Shown here: positions 35,727 to 44,541 of the stretch, one piece after another
How positions within the stretch are numbered: position 1 is the stretch's first letter
Layout: the number at the start of each line of letters is the position of its first letter
NCBI RefSeq assembly: GCF_900109285.1
Contig: NZ_FNZQ01000008.1
Location: forward strand, 1-64,000
Direction: 5' to 3'
DNA length: 64,000 nt
DNA from: Jannaschia helgolandensis
GTDB lineage: Bacteria > Pseudomonadota > Alphaproteobacteria > Rhodobacterales > Rhodobacteraceae
Notes under the pieces: generated by a model
What the model was told of the DNA's origin: nothing
The model's input: the letters and a program-made list of their open reading frames with translations, nothing else
The model's database searches: none
Position numbers and translations under genes: made by a program

Positions 35727-37037
35727 ATGACCGATCTCGCCCGCCGCCCCTGGTTGCCCGCTGCCGCGCAGAGACGGATCGATGCCCTGCCCCTGCCTGC
35801 CGATCCCGTCACCCGGATCGAGGATTTGGCCCATGCCGCCTGCACCACGCACGACCGAACCGCCTTTAACCTGAACCCCGCCACAAACGTGATGAACCCG
35901 CGCGCCGAGGCCTTGCTGTCCTCGGGCATCGGCAGCCGCCCGTCACTGGGGTATCCGGGCGATAAATACGAAATGGGCCTGAGCGAGATCGAGGAGATCG
36001 AAACGATCACCCACCGCCTCGCCTGCGCGGTCTTCGATGCGGATTATGCCGAGGCGCGGGTACCGTCGGGGGCCATCGCCAACCTGATGGTGTTCATGGC
36101 GCTGGCCAAACCGGGCGACGCGATCATCGTCCCGCCTGCCAGCATCGGCGGCCACGTCACCCACCACGGCGCCGGGTGCGCAGGGCTGTTCGGCCTGACG
36201 ATCCACGAAGCTCCGGTCGACGCCGACGGCTATACCGTAGACGTTGCCGGATTGCGCGCCCTGGCCAAACAGGTCCGCCCGCGTATCATCACGCTGGGTC
36301 AGTCGCTGAACCTGTTCCCGCATCCGGTGGCCGACGTGCGCGCCATTGCCGATGCCGTGGGCGCACATCTGATGTTCGACGCCGCCCACCAGTGCGGGAT
36401 GATCGCAGGCGGGGCCTGGCCGAACCCGATCGGACAGGGCGCGCATGTCATGACCATGAGCACCTATAAATCTCTGGGCGGGCCCGCCGGAGGTCTGATC
36501 GTGACAAACGACGCAGACGTGGCGCAACGGCTGGAGGCTGTGGCCTTTCCGGGTCTGACCGCAAATTTCGACGTCTCCAAGACCGCGGCCCTGGGTGTCA
36601 CGCTGCAGGATTGGCGCGATCACGGGGCGGAGTATGCGACGGCAATGATCGACCTGGCCCAAGCCTTGGCGCAGGCTGCCATGGCCGAAGGGCTGCCGGT
36701 CTATGCCGCCGACCGCGGTGCCACGCAAAGCCACCAGTTCGCCCTCGACGCGCGCCAGCTCGGCGGTGGCCAGACCGCCGCGCGGCGGCTGGAACGCGCG
36801 GGTTTCCTGACCTGCGGCATCGGCCTTCCTATCCAGGCAGTTCCGGGCGACATGAATGGTCTGCGCATCGGCACACCCGAACTTGCGCGGCGCGGCGTGA
36901 CATCCGCCGACGCTCCGTTGATAATGAACTTTCTGGCCCGCGCCCTGCGGGACGATCCTGATACGCTCGCTGCCGAAGTCGCCGCCTTTCGCGCGCGCTT
37001 CGACAAGATCCTGTTCTGCAACCGAGGCCCTTCATGA
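35727..37037 (+). CDS. PLP-dependent enzyme of serine hydroxymethyltransferase fold
   Basis: A 436-residue fold-type I aminotransferase-like protein related to GlyA. LGYPGDKYEMG (75-84), SGAIANLMVF (114-123), GGHVTHHG (141-148), FDAAHQCG (217-224) and the PLP lysine K248 in STYKSLGGPAGG follow the GlyA order. The GlyA block TTHKTLRGPRGG and the RYYGG block are changed, and the His before the PLP Lys is Tyr. It therefore probably does not do ordinary glycine/serine interconversion. It may act on another beta-hydroxy amino acid (for example a methylserine or threonine-like compound). It is coupled by ATGA to an aldo/keto reductase. Confidence 0.82.
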   Translation: MTDLARRPWLPAAAQRRIDALPLPADPVTRIEDLAHAACTTHDRTAFNLNPATNVMNPRAEALLSSGIGSRPSLGYPGDKYEMGLSEIEEIETITHRLACAVFDADYAEARVPSGAIANLMVFMALAKPGDAIIVPPASIGGHVTHHGAGCAGLFGLTIHEAPVDADGYTVDVAGLRALAKQVRPRIITLGQSLNLFPHPVADVRAIADAVGAHLMFDAAHQCGMIAGGAWPNPIGQGAHVMTMSTYKSLGGPAGGLIVTNDADVAQRLEAVAFPGLTANFDVSKTAALGVTLQDWRDHGAEYATAMIDLAQALAQAAMAEGLPVYAADRGATQSHQFALDARQLGGGQTAARRLERAGFLTCGIGLPIQAVPGDMNGLRIGTPELARRGVTSADAPLIMNFLARALRDDPDTLAAEVAAFRARFDKILFCNRGPS

Positions 37038-38059
37038 CCCTTCCGACACGACACTGGGACCGCCTGGACAACGGCGGCCTGACCTTTACCGAGCTGGGCT
37101 TCGGTTCCGCACCGCTGGGCAATCTGTATCGCGCGATCAGCGACGACGCGGCCCAGGCGACATTGCAGTCGGCCTGGGACGGTGGCGTGCGCTATTTCGA
37201 CACCGCGCCGCTTTATGGACTTGGGCTGTCCGAGACGCGGCTCAATCGTTTCCTGCGCGACAAGCCGCGCGACGAATACATCCTGTCGACCAAGATCGGT
37301 CGTCTTCTGAAACCCGCGACCCAGACCACCCGCGACGGCATCGGCAAATGGTTCGAAGTACCCGCGCGCAACGAGGTCTATGACTTCAGCTATGACGGCG
37401 TGATGCGGTCGGTTGAGTTTTCGCTGGAACGACTGGGCATCGACCGCATCGACATGCTGTTCGCCCATGACATCGACGTCCCGAACCAGGGCTCGCGCGC
37501 CAACGTCGACGCCAAGGTCGACCAGCTTATGGCAGGCGGATATCACGCACTGGAACGGATGCGGCTAGACGGCACCATCAAGGCCTTCGGCGCGGGCGTG
37601 AACGAATGGGAAGTCTGCGAGACGCTGCTGAAACGCGGCGACTTCGACATCTTCCTGATGGCCGGTCGCTATACCTTGCTGGAGCAGGAGGCGCTGACGT
37701 CTTTCCTGCCGCTCTGCGAGGAACGCGGTGTCGGCATCGTGACCGGCGGGCCGTATAATTCAGGCATCCTTGCCACCGGCCCGGTGCCCGGCGCGTATTA
37801 CAACTATGAGCCCGCCACTCCGGATATCCTCGACCGCGTCACCCGGATCGAAACCGTCTGCAAGGCCCATGACACCCGCCTGATCGACGCGGCTTTCCAG
37901 TTCCCGCTGCTGCATCCGTCCACGGTCTCGGTCATTCCGGGCGGTCAGGGTCTGACTGAATCCGAGGGCAACCTGCAAGCGGCCAAGGCACGGATTCCGG
38001 CTGGCCTGTGGGCCGACCTGAAGACGGAAGGCCTGATCCGGCAGGACGCCCCGGTCTGA
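37034..38059 (+). CDS. Aldo/keto reductase (D-threo-aldose or pyridoxal dehydrogenase-like)
   Basis: A 341-residue AKR. The catalytic tetrad is visible: D56 and Y61 in YFDTAPLYG, K87 in STKIGR and the His in LFAHDID (about 145). GFGSAPLGN near the N terminus and the IPGG block near 310 also fit. The proportions recall D-threo-aldose 1-dehydrogenase (L-fucose dehydrogenase) and pyridoxal 4-dehydrogenase. It overlaps the SHMT-fold gene by four bases. The pair may oxidise an aldehyde released by the PLP enzyme, which is an inference. Confidence 0.85.
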   Translation: MTLPTRHWDRLDNGGLTFTELGFGSAPLGNLYRAISDDAAQATLQSAWDGGVRYFDTAPLYGLGLSETRLNRFLRDKPRDEYILSTKIGRLLKPATQTTRDGIGKWFEVPARNEVYDFSYDGVMRSVEFSLERLGIDRIDMLFAHDIDVPNQGSRANVDAKVDQLMAGGYHALERMRLDGTIKAFGAGVNEWEVCETLLKRGDFDIFLMAGRYTLLEQEALTSFLPLCEERGVGIVTGGPYNSGILATGPVPGAYYNYEPATPDILDRVTRIETVCKAHDTRLIDAAFQFPLLHPSTVSVIPGGQGLTESEGNLQAAKARIPAGLWADLKTEGLIRQDAPV

Positions 38060-38143
38060 GTTACGGCGAACCGGCGTCCGGTTTCTGCGGTTGCGATGCC
38101 ATGCTGGCGGGGGTGACCCAGCGGGTTCTGCGAACCGTCGCGA

Positions 38144-39697
38144 TCAGGTGGACGGCCCGCGCGCCGCAATGAAGGCCTGCAACGTCGTGACCTGCGCCGC
38201 GTCCATCCGCAGCCCCAGCTTGGTGCGCCGCCACAACACGTCGTCTGCCGTCCGCGCCCACTCCCGGTCCATCTGCCAGACGACTTCCGCTTCGGTCAAA
38301 GTATGCCCGAAGTCCTGCCCCAGATCATCCGTCGTTTTCGCATCCCCCAGAACCTGCGCCGCCTGCGTCCCGTAGGCCCGCACCAGCCGCAGCGCCCAGT
38401 GATCGGTCAGGAACGGATAGAGCGCACGCAGCTTGCCAACCTGCGCCATCTGCCCGTCCACCGGAAAGTCGCCACCGGGCAGCGGCGCGTCATGGGTCCA
38501 GGGTCCGGTGACGTTCAGATGCTCGCCGATCTTCACCATCGCCGCATTGGCCAGCTTGCGGAAAGTCGTGATCTTGCCACCGAAGATGTTCAGCACCGGC
38601 GCGCCCGTCGCATCTACCTTCAAAACGTAATCCCGCGTCGCCGCCGTCGCCGAGGTCGCACCGTCGTCATACAGCGGGCGCACCCCGGAATAGGTCCAGA
38701 CCACATCGGCATCGGTCAGATCGCGTTTGAAATAGCCATTCGCGAAATCCAGCAGATAGGCCTGTTCCTCGGGCGTGCAGACGGGCTTGACGTCAGGGTC
38801 CATGTGCTCGGCATCGGTCGTGCCGATCAGCGTATAGTCATATTCATAGGGGATCGCGAAGATGATCCGCCCGTCCTTGCCTTGGAAGAAATAGCATTTG
38901 TCATGATCATAAAGCCGCTTGGTCACGATGTGCGACCCGCGCACCAGCCGCACGCCTTCTGTCGCATTCGACCGCACCACACCTGCAATCACCTCACCGA
39001 CCCAGGGCCCGGCGGCGTTCACCAGCATCCTGGCGCGCACCTTGCCCGCGCGTTCGCCGTTCAGCGTGACGACCCATTCATCGCCGTCCCGCTCAGCACG
39101 GGTGACGCGGGTGCGCACGGCGATATCGGCCCCCCGGTTGGCCGCATCGCGGGCGTTCAGAACGACCAGCCGCGAATCCTCGACCCAACCGTCGGAGTAT
39201 TCGAACGCCTTGATGAACCGATCTTCCAGCGGCGCGCCCTCGGGCGTATCGACCAGCGAAATCGTCGTCGTCCCCGGCAGAAGGCTGGACCGACCCAGAT
39301 TGTCGTACATCGCCAGCCCCGCCCGGATCAGCCAGTCCGGCCTGCGTCCGCGCAGCCACGGCATCACTATGCCCAGCAGAGTGGAGGTGGGAGTACCGCC
39401 CTCGAACCGCATGTCCGACGACAGGGGCAGCACGAACCGCAGCGGCCAACTGATATGTGGCATGTTGCGGATCAGGATATCGCGTTCGCGCAGCGCCTCG
39501 CGGACCAGCCTCATCTCCCAGTATTCGAGGTATCGCAGACCGCCGTGGAACAGCTTGGTCGAAGAACTGGACGTCGCGCCCGCAAGGTCGCCCATCTCGG
39601 CCAGACCGACCGACAACCCCCGGCCCGCCGCATCGCGCGCGATCCCGCACCCGTTGATGCCGCCGCCGATGATGAAAAGATCGTAGGACTCGCGCAT
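38144..39697 (-). CDS. glpD: Glycerol-3-phosphate dehydrogenase, FAD-dependent, GlpD
   Basis: A 517-residue membrane-associated flavoenzyme oxidising sn-glycerol 3-phosphate to dihydroxyacetone phosphate, with electrons passed to quinone. LFIIGGGINGCGIARDAAGRG (FAD dinucleotide fold, from residue 8, one motif of the Rossmann type), SSSSTKLFHGGLRYLE and the central PYEYDYTLIGTTD block are diagnostic. The C-terminal DAO_C domain (about 395-510) is present. It is transcribed alone, 18 kb from glpK, which is unlike the usual glp operon. Confidence 0.95.
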   Translation of the reverse strand: MRESYDLFIIGGGINGCGIARDAAGRGLSVGLAEMGDLAGATSSSSTKLFHGGLRYLEYWEMRLVREALRERDILIRNMPHISWPLRFVLPLSSDMRFEGGTPTSTLLGIVMPWLRGRRPDWLIRAGLAMYDNLGRSSLLPGTTTISLVDTPEGAPLEDRFIKAFEYSDGWVEDSRLVVLNARDAANRGADIAVRTRVTRAERDGDEWVVTLNGERAGKVRARMLVNAAGPWVGEVIAGVVRSNATEGVRLVRGSHIVTKRLYDHDKCYFFQGKDGRIIFAIPYEYDYTLIGTTDAEHMDPDVKPVCTPEEQAYLLDFANGYFKRDLTDADVVWTYSGVRPLYDDGATSATAATRDYVLKVDATGAPVLNIFGGKITTFRKLANAAMVKIGEHLNVTGPWTHDAPLPGGDFPVDGQMAQVGKLRALYPFLTDHWALRLVRAYGTQAAQVLGDAKTTDDLGQDFGHTLTEAEVVWQMDREWARTADDVLWRRTKLGLRMDAAQVTTLQAFIAARGPST

Positions 39698-39847
39698 GGG
39701 ATTCCTTCGAAAGCGAACTTGAACGAACGTCTAGACGGAACCAACCACGCCATCAACGCCAGCCCCGGTCGCGACCGATCATCCGTCATCTCGGACGGCT
39801 ATGCAAAGCGCTTGCACAGGCGTAGCAGACGGGCATCTATCCTGTGA

Positions 39848-40477
39848 ATGGACCCTACAGTGACCGAAACTTACAGCCAGCCCGCCAACCAAAAACGCCG
39901 CATTGCAACGCTTCGGATTTCGATGGCGCTGTGCCTTCCGGCGATCCTGTTCACACGTTCGGCCGATGTCCTGCCTGAATTGGCAATGGAGCTTATCGAA
40001 TCCACCGGCATCTTGCTGATCATTGCAGGGGTGCTGGGCCGGTTCTGGTCGATCCTGTATATCGGTGGGCACAAGAACGCCTCGATCATTCAGGACGGGC
40101 CGTATTCGATTTGCCGGCACCCGCTCTATCTGTTTTCGACGATAGCTGCGGCAGGCTTCGGCATGATGCTGGGCAGCCTTGTCCTGATGACGGTATTGAC
40201 CGGTGCGGTGCTGATTATCCTGTCGGACATTGCCGCCAAGGAGGAACGGTTTCTGCGCGACAGGTTTGGCCTTGCCTATGACGCCTATGCCGCCAAGGTT
40301 CCGCGCATCCTTCCGCGCGGGCGCGGGTTTTCAACGCCGAAACAGGTGACATTCGATGTTCATGTCCTGCGCCGAAATCTTTCCGACGCGCTTGTGTTCC
40401 TCAGCCTGATCCCGCTGGGAGAGTTGATGTCATATTTCAAGGAAGAACCCCTCTGGCCGATGATCCCGATCTACTGA
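39848..40477 (+). CDS. Isoprenylcysteine methyltransferase-like membrane protein
   Basis: A 209-residue membrane protein with about five hydrophobic segments. GPYSICRHPLYLFS (about 87-100) followed by AKEERFLRDRFGLAYDAYAAKVPRILP is the signature of the ICMT/PEMT-like methyltransferase family, where it binds S-adenosylmethionine and the acceptor. The bacterial substrates of these proteins are mostly unknown. The neighbours (glpD divergent, a decayed ior locus downstream) give no clue. Confidence 0.82.
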   Translation: MDPTVTETYSQPANQKRRIATLRISMALCLPAILFTRSADVLPELAMELIESTGILLIIAGVLGRFWSILYIGGHKNASIIQDGPYSICRHPLYLFSTIAAAGFGMMLGSLVLMTVLTGAVLIILSDIAAKEERFLRDRFGLAYDAYAAKVPRILPRGRGFSTPKQVTFDVHVLRRNLSDALVFLSLIPLGELMSYFKEEPLWPMIPIY

Positions 40478-40544
40478 CTCAGGATCAGTCCCATGGCCGA
40501 TCTGAACCGGCTGGTTCACCGTCGCGACCTGCCGTAAGCACTAT

Positions 40545-40757
40545 TCCGGCTTGAACCGGAGACCAGGCCACGCAGGTCGCGCAATGCGGCTACTGCCAGT
40601 CCGGCCAGATCATGCAGGCCGCGGCCCTACTGGCTCTGAACCGGCCCCAACGGATGACGAGATCGACGCGGCCATGTCCGACAATCTCTGCCGCTGCGCC
40701 ACCTATTCCCGTATCCGCGCCGCCATTCGCCGCGTCCTCCAGGGCGAGGGCACATAG
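40545..40757 (+). pseudogene. iorA remnant: [2Fe-2S] subunit of an isoquinoline 1-oxidoreductase-type enzyme
   Basis: Only the C-terminal half survives. One frame reads [20 protein letters not shown] (from about 40581). After a frameshift near 40645, another frame reads [18 protein letters not shown] and runs to TAG 40755-40757. The two cysteine pairs (CGYC and LCRC) are the second iron-sulfur cluster motif of this xanthine-oxidase-type small subunit. The N-terminal ferredoxin-like half with the first cluster is missing and no start is visible, so the gene is dead. Confidence 0.82.
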
Positions 40758-40776
40758 ATGGGTCGCGCCATTCCGG

Positions 40777-41906
40777 GGGCGTGGCCTTCGGGGTCCATGC
40801 CTATCGCAAGCCGGTCGAAAACCCGATTCTGGCAGACCTGCCCCCCGGTGCATCGTCTCTGAATCCCTTCGTGCTGATCGACGCGACGGGCATCACGCTG
40901 ATCACACCGCGCGCCGACGTCGGGCAGGGCGCGGTCTCGATCCAGACCCATCTTCTGGCCGAGGAACTGGACGTCGACCCAAGACCGTTCGCACCGGTTT
41001 CGGGCCGGTGTCGGGGGCCTACTACAACTCCAGAGTCGCGGCCGAAAGCATTCCGCTGGCCGCATGGGACAAAGGATTTGCGGCGCGTAGCGGACGGGTG
41101 GCCGGGGCCGTCGCCACCAAGTTCCTGGGCCTGAACATTCCCCGCGGGTCGACGACAGTGCCGGATTCCCACGACAGGCTGCGGGCCGCCGGTGCCTCGG
41201 CCCGCGAAACGCTGAAACAGGCTGCCGCCGACCGGCTTGGTCTGGGCCGCGCCCCGAAATCCGTTCGGCTGGCGCTGGCCGGGCAAACCGTTCCTGCGGA
41301 CGGACATGGTGGCGAACTCCACCGGCACCTTCCGGTATGGCGGCGATCTGGTGCAGGACCGGATGATCCATGCGACCGTCGTGACCATCCCGGCGATGGG
41401 CGACGGCGTGCTGTCCGTCGATGATCGGCAGGATGGCCGTGACGCCGCCCATTCCGTGGCCGAGAGCCAGATCTGACGCACGGGCCTTCCCGCCATCGGA
41501 CACGACGTTGCCATCGTCGCTACCGCCTGGGACGCGCCCTCTGTGCTCCCGGATCGGCGGGTAACGGGCTACCGCGTCCCGGCAGGTGTCAGTATTTAAT
41601 CCTGGCGGTCGGTCGGCGCATCGCACAACGGCTTTTTCATCGAACCTTCATGGACGAACCGATCCAGGAGGCCGGGGTGGACCCGATCGCCGAACACCTC
41701 CGCCTGATCCATCACGAGCTGTCGCGCAGGGTCGTCGAAGCGGTCGCCGAGATGACGTCCTGGGACGGGGCAACGCCCGCGCCGGGGGTCGGACGCGGCA
41801 TGGCATTTACCTTCGCCTTCGGGGTGCCCTGCGCCCGGATCATCGAGGTTTCAGACACGCCCTACGGCATCCGCCTCGACAAATTATGGCTGGCCTCCAA
41901 TGTCGG
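40777..41906 (+). pseudogene. iorB remnant: molybdopterin subunit of an isoquinoline 1-oxidoreductase-type enzyme
   Basis: Pieces of the large molybdenum-binding subunit occur in order but in shifting frames. AFGVHAYRKPVENP and LITPRADVGQGAVSIQTHLL are near 40785-40970, GFGPVSGAYYNSRVAAES near 40990, RTDMVANSTGTFRYGGD near 41300 and NGFFIE near 41630. LRLIHHELSRRVVEAVAEM to RLDKLWLASNVG follow at 41700-41906. At least three frameshifts and several internal deletions are needed to explain it, and the total is far shorter than the roughly 700-residue family length. It follows the iorA remnant in the normal ior order. Confidence 0.85.
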
Positions 41907-42129
41907 TTGCAAGCCGGACCCTGCACCGCTGCTTCGGGTCATTTCCGATCTGGATACCGATCCCGGCAACACGGTTTGTGTCGGCGACTCGGTGACCGAT
42001 TGGCAGACGGCCCTTGCGGCAGGTGTCGCCTATGCCCATCTTGCCGGAGGGTATCAGCGCACGCCGATCCCCGGCCTCGCACCCTGGCTTAATCTTGCCG
42101 ATCTGCGGGACCTGAAAAGCGCCTTTTGA
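41907..42129 (+). pseudogene. HAD-family phosphatase tail fused in frame to the iorB remnant
   Basis: From about 41907 the open frame (41650-42129) stops resembling iorB and becomes CKPDPAPLLRVISDL then VCVGDSVTDWQTALAAGV. These are motifs III and IV of phosphoglycolate-phosphatase-like HAD hydrolases (Lys, then GDSxxD), followed by a typical C-terminal tail. The HAD nucleophile DxD and cap domain are missing. A deletion has therefore joined the middle of iorB to the end of a HAD gene without breaking the frame. The chimera overlaps the next open frame by four bases. Whether it is still expressed is unknown. Confidence 0.75.
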
Positions 42130-42212
42130 CGGCTGCTGAAATCCGGCATTTGCATGCGAATCACCTGTATGGCATGATCGGAACCGGCGCGTTGCGCCCA
42201 AGGAGCCAATCG

Positions 42213-42677
42213 GTGAAGAAGCCCAGAGAGCAGATAGCGGCCCTCCCGCTGCGATGGAAAGACGATGAAACGGTTGAAGTCCTGATGATCACGTCCCGTG
42301 ATACGGGTCGATGGATCGTGCCGAAGGGATGGACCATGAAGGACGTCAAACCTTGGGCCGCCGCCGCGATCGAGGCCCTGGAGGAGGCCGGGGCCGAAGG
42401 GCACATAGCGCGCGAGGTATTCGGCACCTACGGATACGACAAGATCCTGGATGACGGGACAGCGCTGCCATGCCGCGTGCGCGTCTACCCGATGATCGTC
42501 GATAATCTGAAAACCGACTGGAAGGAAAAGGGCGAGCGCACCCGCAAATGGTTTCCGCTGTCCGAAGCCGTCAAGCTGGTGGATGAGCCGGAACTGGCGG
42601 ACATGCTGGCCCGTCTGACGGTCAAGCCCAAGAAGGTTCCGGTCGCCGGACCCATGCTGCGCCGGGCCGCATCCTGA
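42213..42677 (+). CDS. NUDIX hydrolase, DIPP-like
   Basis: A 154-residue phosphohydrolase. The GTG at 42213 follows AAGGAG by seven bases and is preferred over the in-frame start at 42126, which lies in the HAD remnant. The NUDIX box reads PKGWTMKDVKPWAAAAIEAL followed by EEAG; the core EALEEAG glutamates are kept, while the upstream Glu of the box is Val and the Arg is Ile. The PKGW opening resembles diphosphoinositol-polyphosphate-type NUDIX proteins. Probable metal-dependent hydrolase of nucleoside or polyphosphate diphosphate linkages; substrate unknown. Confidence 0.87.
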   Translation: MKKPREQIAALPLRWKDDETVEVLMITSRDTGRWIVPKGWTMKDVKPWAAAAIEALEEAGAEGHIAREVFGTYGYDKILDDGTALPCRVRVYPMIVDNLKTDWKEKGERTRKWFPLSEAVKLVDEPELADMLARLTVKPKKVPVAGPMLRRAAS

Positions 42678-42754
42678 ACTTCACCTGGCGCGAGACAGTA
42701 TAAATGTCGCGTAGGACCGGTTGAGCTGATTGGTAAGGTCGTCGCCTGCCTGAC

Positions 42755-42892
42755 CTAGCGCGGGCGGCGCTTATCGGTGCGAACCGGAATCGGAACAGCC
42801 TCCGGTTGAGGGACGAGCCCGTCGAGAAGGTCCGAAAGACGGTCAGTCACCGCATCGATCAGTTTTCCGAAGCTACCTTGTTTCACAGCCAT
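42755..42892 (-). CDS. Small hypothetical protein, 45 residues
   Basis: A short leftward gene whose ATG (42890-42892) is preceded by GAAGGGAG at ideal spacing, and which ends at TAG 42755-42757. The product begins MAVKQGSFGKLIDAVTD, continues with an amphipathic LSDLLDGL stretch, and ends in a basic tail (RTDKRRPR). It has no hydrophobic segment and no motif I know. It sits between NUDIX and the DsbD-N gene on the same strand as the latter. The ribosome binding site and frame make it a likely real gene; the function is unknown. Confidence 0.6.
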   Translation of the reverse strand: MAVKQGSFGKLIDAVTDRLSDLLDGLVPQPEAVPIPVRTDKRRPR

Positions 42893-43010
42893 CGTAGTCT
42901 CCCTTCTCATACATTAGATGGAGCGGTCGCGGCCCCGCTTCAAGTCGGGCCCGGCCGATTTGCGGAAATTCGCCGCCCGTGCCGGTGACATTCCTGCCGG
43001 TTGCCATGCC

Positions 43011-43829
43011 TCAGCCTGTGCAGCCCATCACCTCGACCGCGCCCCGGTCGCCGATGACGGTGATCAGGATGTCGCTGCGGTCGACCGACAATTCGCCCTC
43101 GCCCATGACCAGCATCTCCGCGACCCCCGTGATCCGGTCGCCCTGTCGTACGGTATCCGCATCCGTGACCCAGATCGTCGGGTCAGGCACCTCGAATACG
43201 ACCGTCTCGGAGGTGCCCTGACGCGGCACGTCGATCTGGCCGGTCACGGACATTCCGTCCTCGATGGGCCGCAACTGACACCGCGCGGCGGCGCGGAGGC
43301 GGCGGGGCCGGTCGGCCAGCGCCGCCTCGATTCTTCTGTCGACGCTGGACAACGGCTCCAGCACGGCGGCGACCGACAGTCGGGCGGGCAGGCAGATATC
43401 CGCGCAGACCCCGACGTCCAGAACGCCATTCAGCCGGATCGGCCCGGCATCACGGGGCGCGATCAGCAACGGCAGGATGAAGTCACGGTCAAAGCCGATC
43501 GAAAGACTGCCACCCTGACGGAACACCTGCGGCGTAGGCCACATCGGCGTGACCGAATGCATGTTATCCGACCCGCGCCAGTTCATCTGAGGCGAGATAC
43601 CCGCCGCACCGGCGGCGCGCCAATACGTCTTCCATCCCGGTTTCAGCGTGATCCGGAGACCCGCAACATGCACACCGTCGGCGCGCCGCCAGCCGGGCAG
43701 AACTTCGAGCTCCATGACCTGGGATACATCGGTGATCTGCGCGGTGGCGGGCCGGGGGATACCCGCTCCGAACGCCAGCAAAGCGGCGGTCAGGGCAGCA
43801 AAAGCGAAACGCGGGTAAATTCTGGCCAT
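43011..43829 (-). CDS. Exported DsbD N-terminal-domain-like protein
   Basis: A 272-residue protein with a signal peptide (about 1-30, ending TAQ). The rest resembles the immunoglobulin-like N-terminal domain of DsbD/ScsB-type thiol reductases. GWRRADGVHVAGLRITLKPGW, TYWRAAGAAG and the redox pair C-x3-C in VGVCADICLP (about 140-149) are visible, with two further Cys later. The transmembrane and thioredoxin domains of DsbD are absent, so it must receive electrons from another protein. It probably acts in periplasmic thiol reduction, for example cytochrome c or sulfur-protein maturation. Confidence 0.85.
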   Translation of the reverse strand: MARIYPRFAFAALTAALLAFGAGIPRPATAQITDVSQVMELEVLPGWRRADGVHVAGLRITLKPGWKTYWRAAGAAGISPQMNWRGSDNMHSVTPMWPTPQVFRQGGSLSIGFDRDFILPLLIAPRDAGPIRLNGVLDVGVCADICLPARLSVAAVLEPLSSVDRRIEAALADRPRRLRAAARCQLRPIEDGMSVTGQIDVPRQGTSETVVFEVPDPTIWVTDADTVRQGDRITGVAEMLVMGEGELSVDRSDILITVIGDRGAVEVMGCTG

Positions 43830-43966
43830 GCGCCCATCTATGCCCGAAGCGACGCCGGGGGGAAATCACGGCTTTGCCAGTGCGGATCTCCGGGATGCGC
43901 GGGATGCAATCAATTCGATACTCAGCATCGTTGATTGAAATCGCGAATGATCGTATCCGTCCCCGC

Positions 43967-44539
43967 ATGCTGATCCAAAATCTGCCCGGATGTCTGACCG
44001 GCACCTTGCTGGTTGCCTCTCCCGCCCTCACCGAAGCCGGGTTCCGTCGATCCGTGGTCTTTCTGTTCGCACATTCCCCGGACGGGGCGATGGGGCTGAT
44101 CGTGAACCGCGCGCTTCGGACGGGTTCGGCACTTCGACACCTGCGGGACAGTGGCGTTGCGGGTGAATCAACCGACCCGCGCCCCCTGCATATCGGTGGC
44201 CCGCTGGACCGGGCGCGATGCCTGCTGCTTCATTCCGATGACTACCACGCCGTCGAAAATACGGTGCGAACGCCTGTCGGTCTGGGTGTGACCGCGTCGG
44301 ATGATGCCCTGCATGCGGTGGCCAACGGGCGCGGCCCGGAAAATTGGCTTCTGGCGCGGGGTCATGCCGCCTGGGCACCCGGCCAGCTGGAACAGGAACT
44401 GAACGAGGGGGCCTGGCTGACGGCCCCGGCCCTGGACTGGACGATTTTTCGGTGTGACGACAACCTGAAATGGCCCGCCGCCCTGCGCGGCCTTGGCATC
44501 GCGCCCGAAGGGTTGTCGGCCCAGATGGGCCGCGCCTGA
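43967..44539 (+). CDS. YqgE/AlgH family protein
   Basis: A 190-residue protein of the UPF0301 family. LTGTLLVASPALTEAGFRRSVVFLFAHSPDGAMGLIVNR is compressed here into residues about 9-48 (two adjoining motifs). GGPLDRARCLLLHS, NWLLARGHAAWAPGQLEQEL and the C-terminal DDNLKWPAALRGLGI also match the family. ATG 43967 gives the normal length; the earlier frame is too long. Molecular function is not settled for the family. It ends two bases before the convergent tsaC. Confidence 0.93.
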   Translation: MLIQNLPGCLTGTLLVASPALTEAGFRRSVVFLFAHSPDGAMGLIVNRALRTGSALRHLRDSGVAGESTDPRPLHIGGPLDRARCLLLHSDDYHAVENTVRTPVGLGVTASDDALHAVANGRGPENWLLARGHAAWAPGQLEQELNEGAWLTAPALDWTIFRCDDNLKWPAALRGLGIAPEGLSAQMGRA

Positions 44540-44541
44540 AA

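Noticed and set aside
42918-43934. A 338-codon rightward frame
   Set aside because: Antisense to the DsbD-N gene, which has a signal peptide and family motifs.
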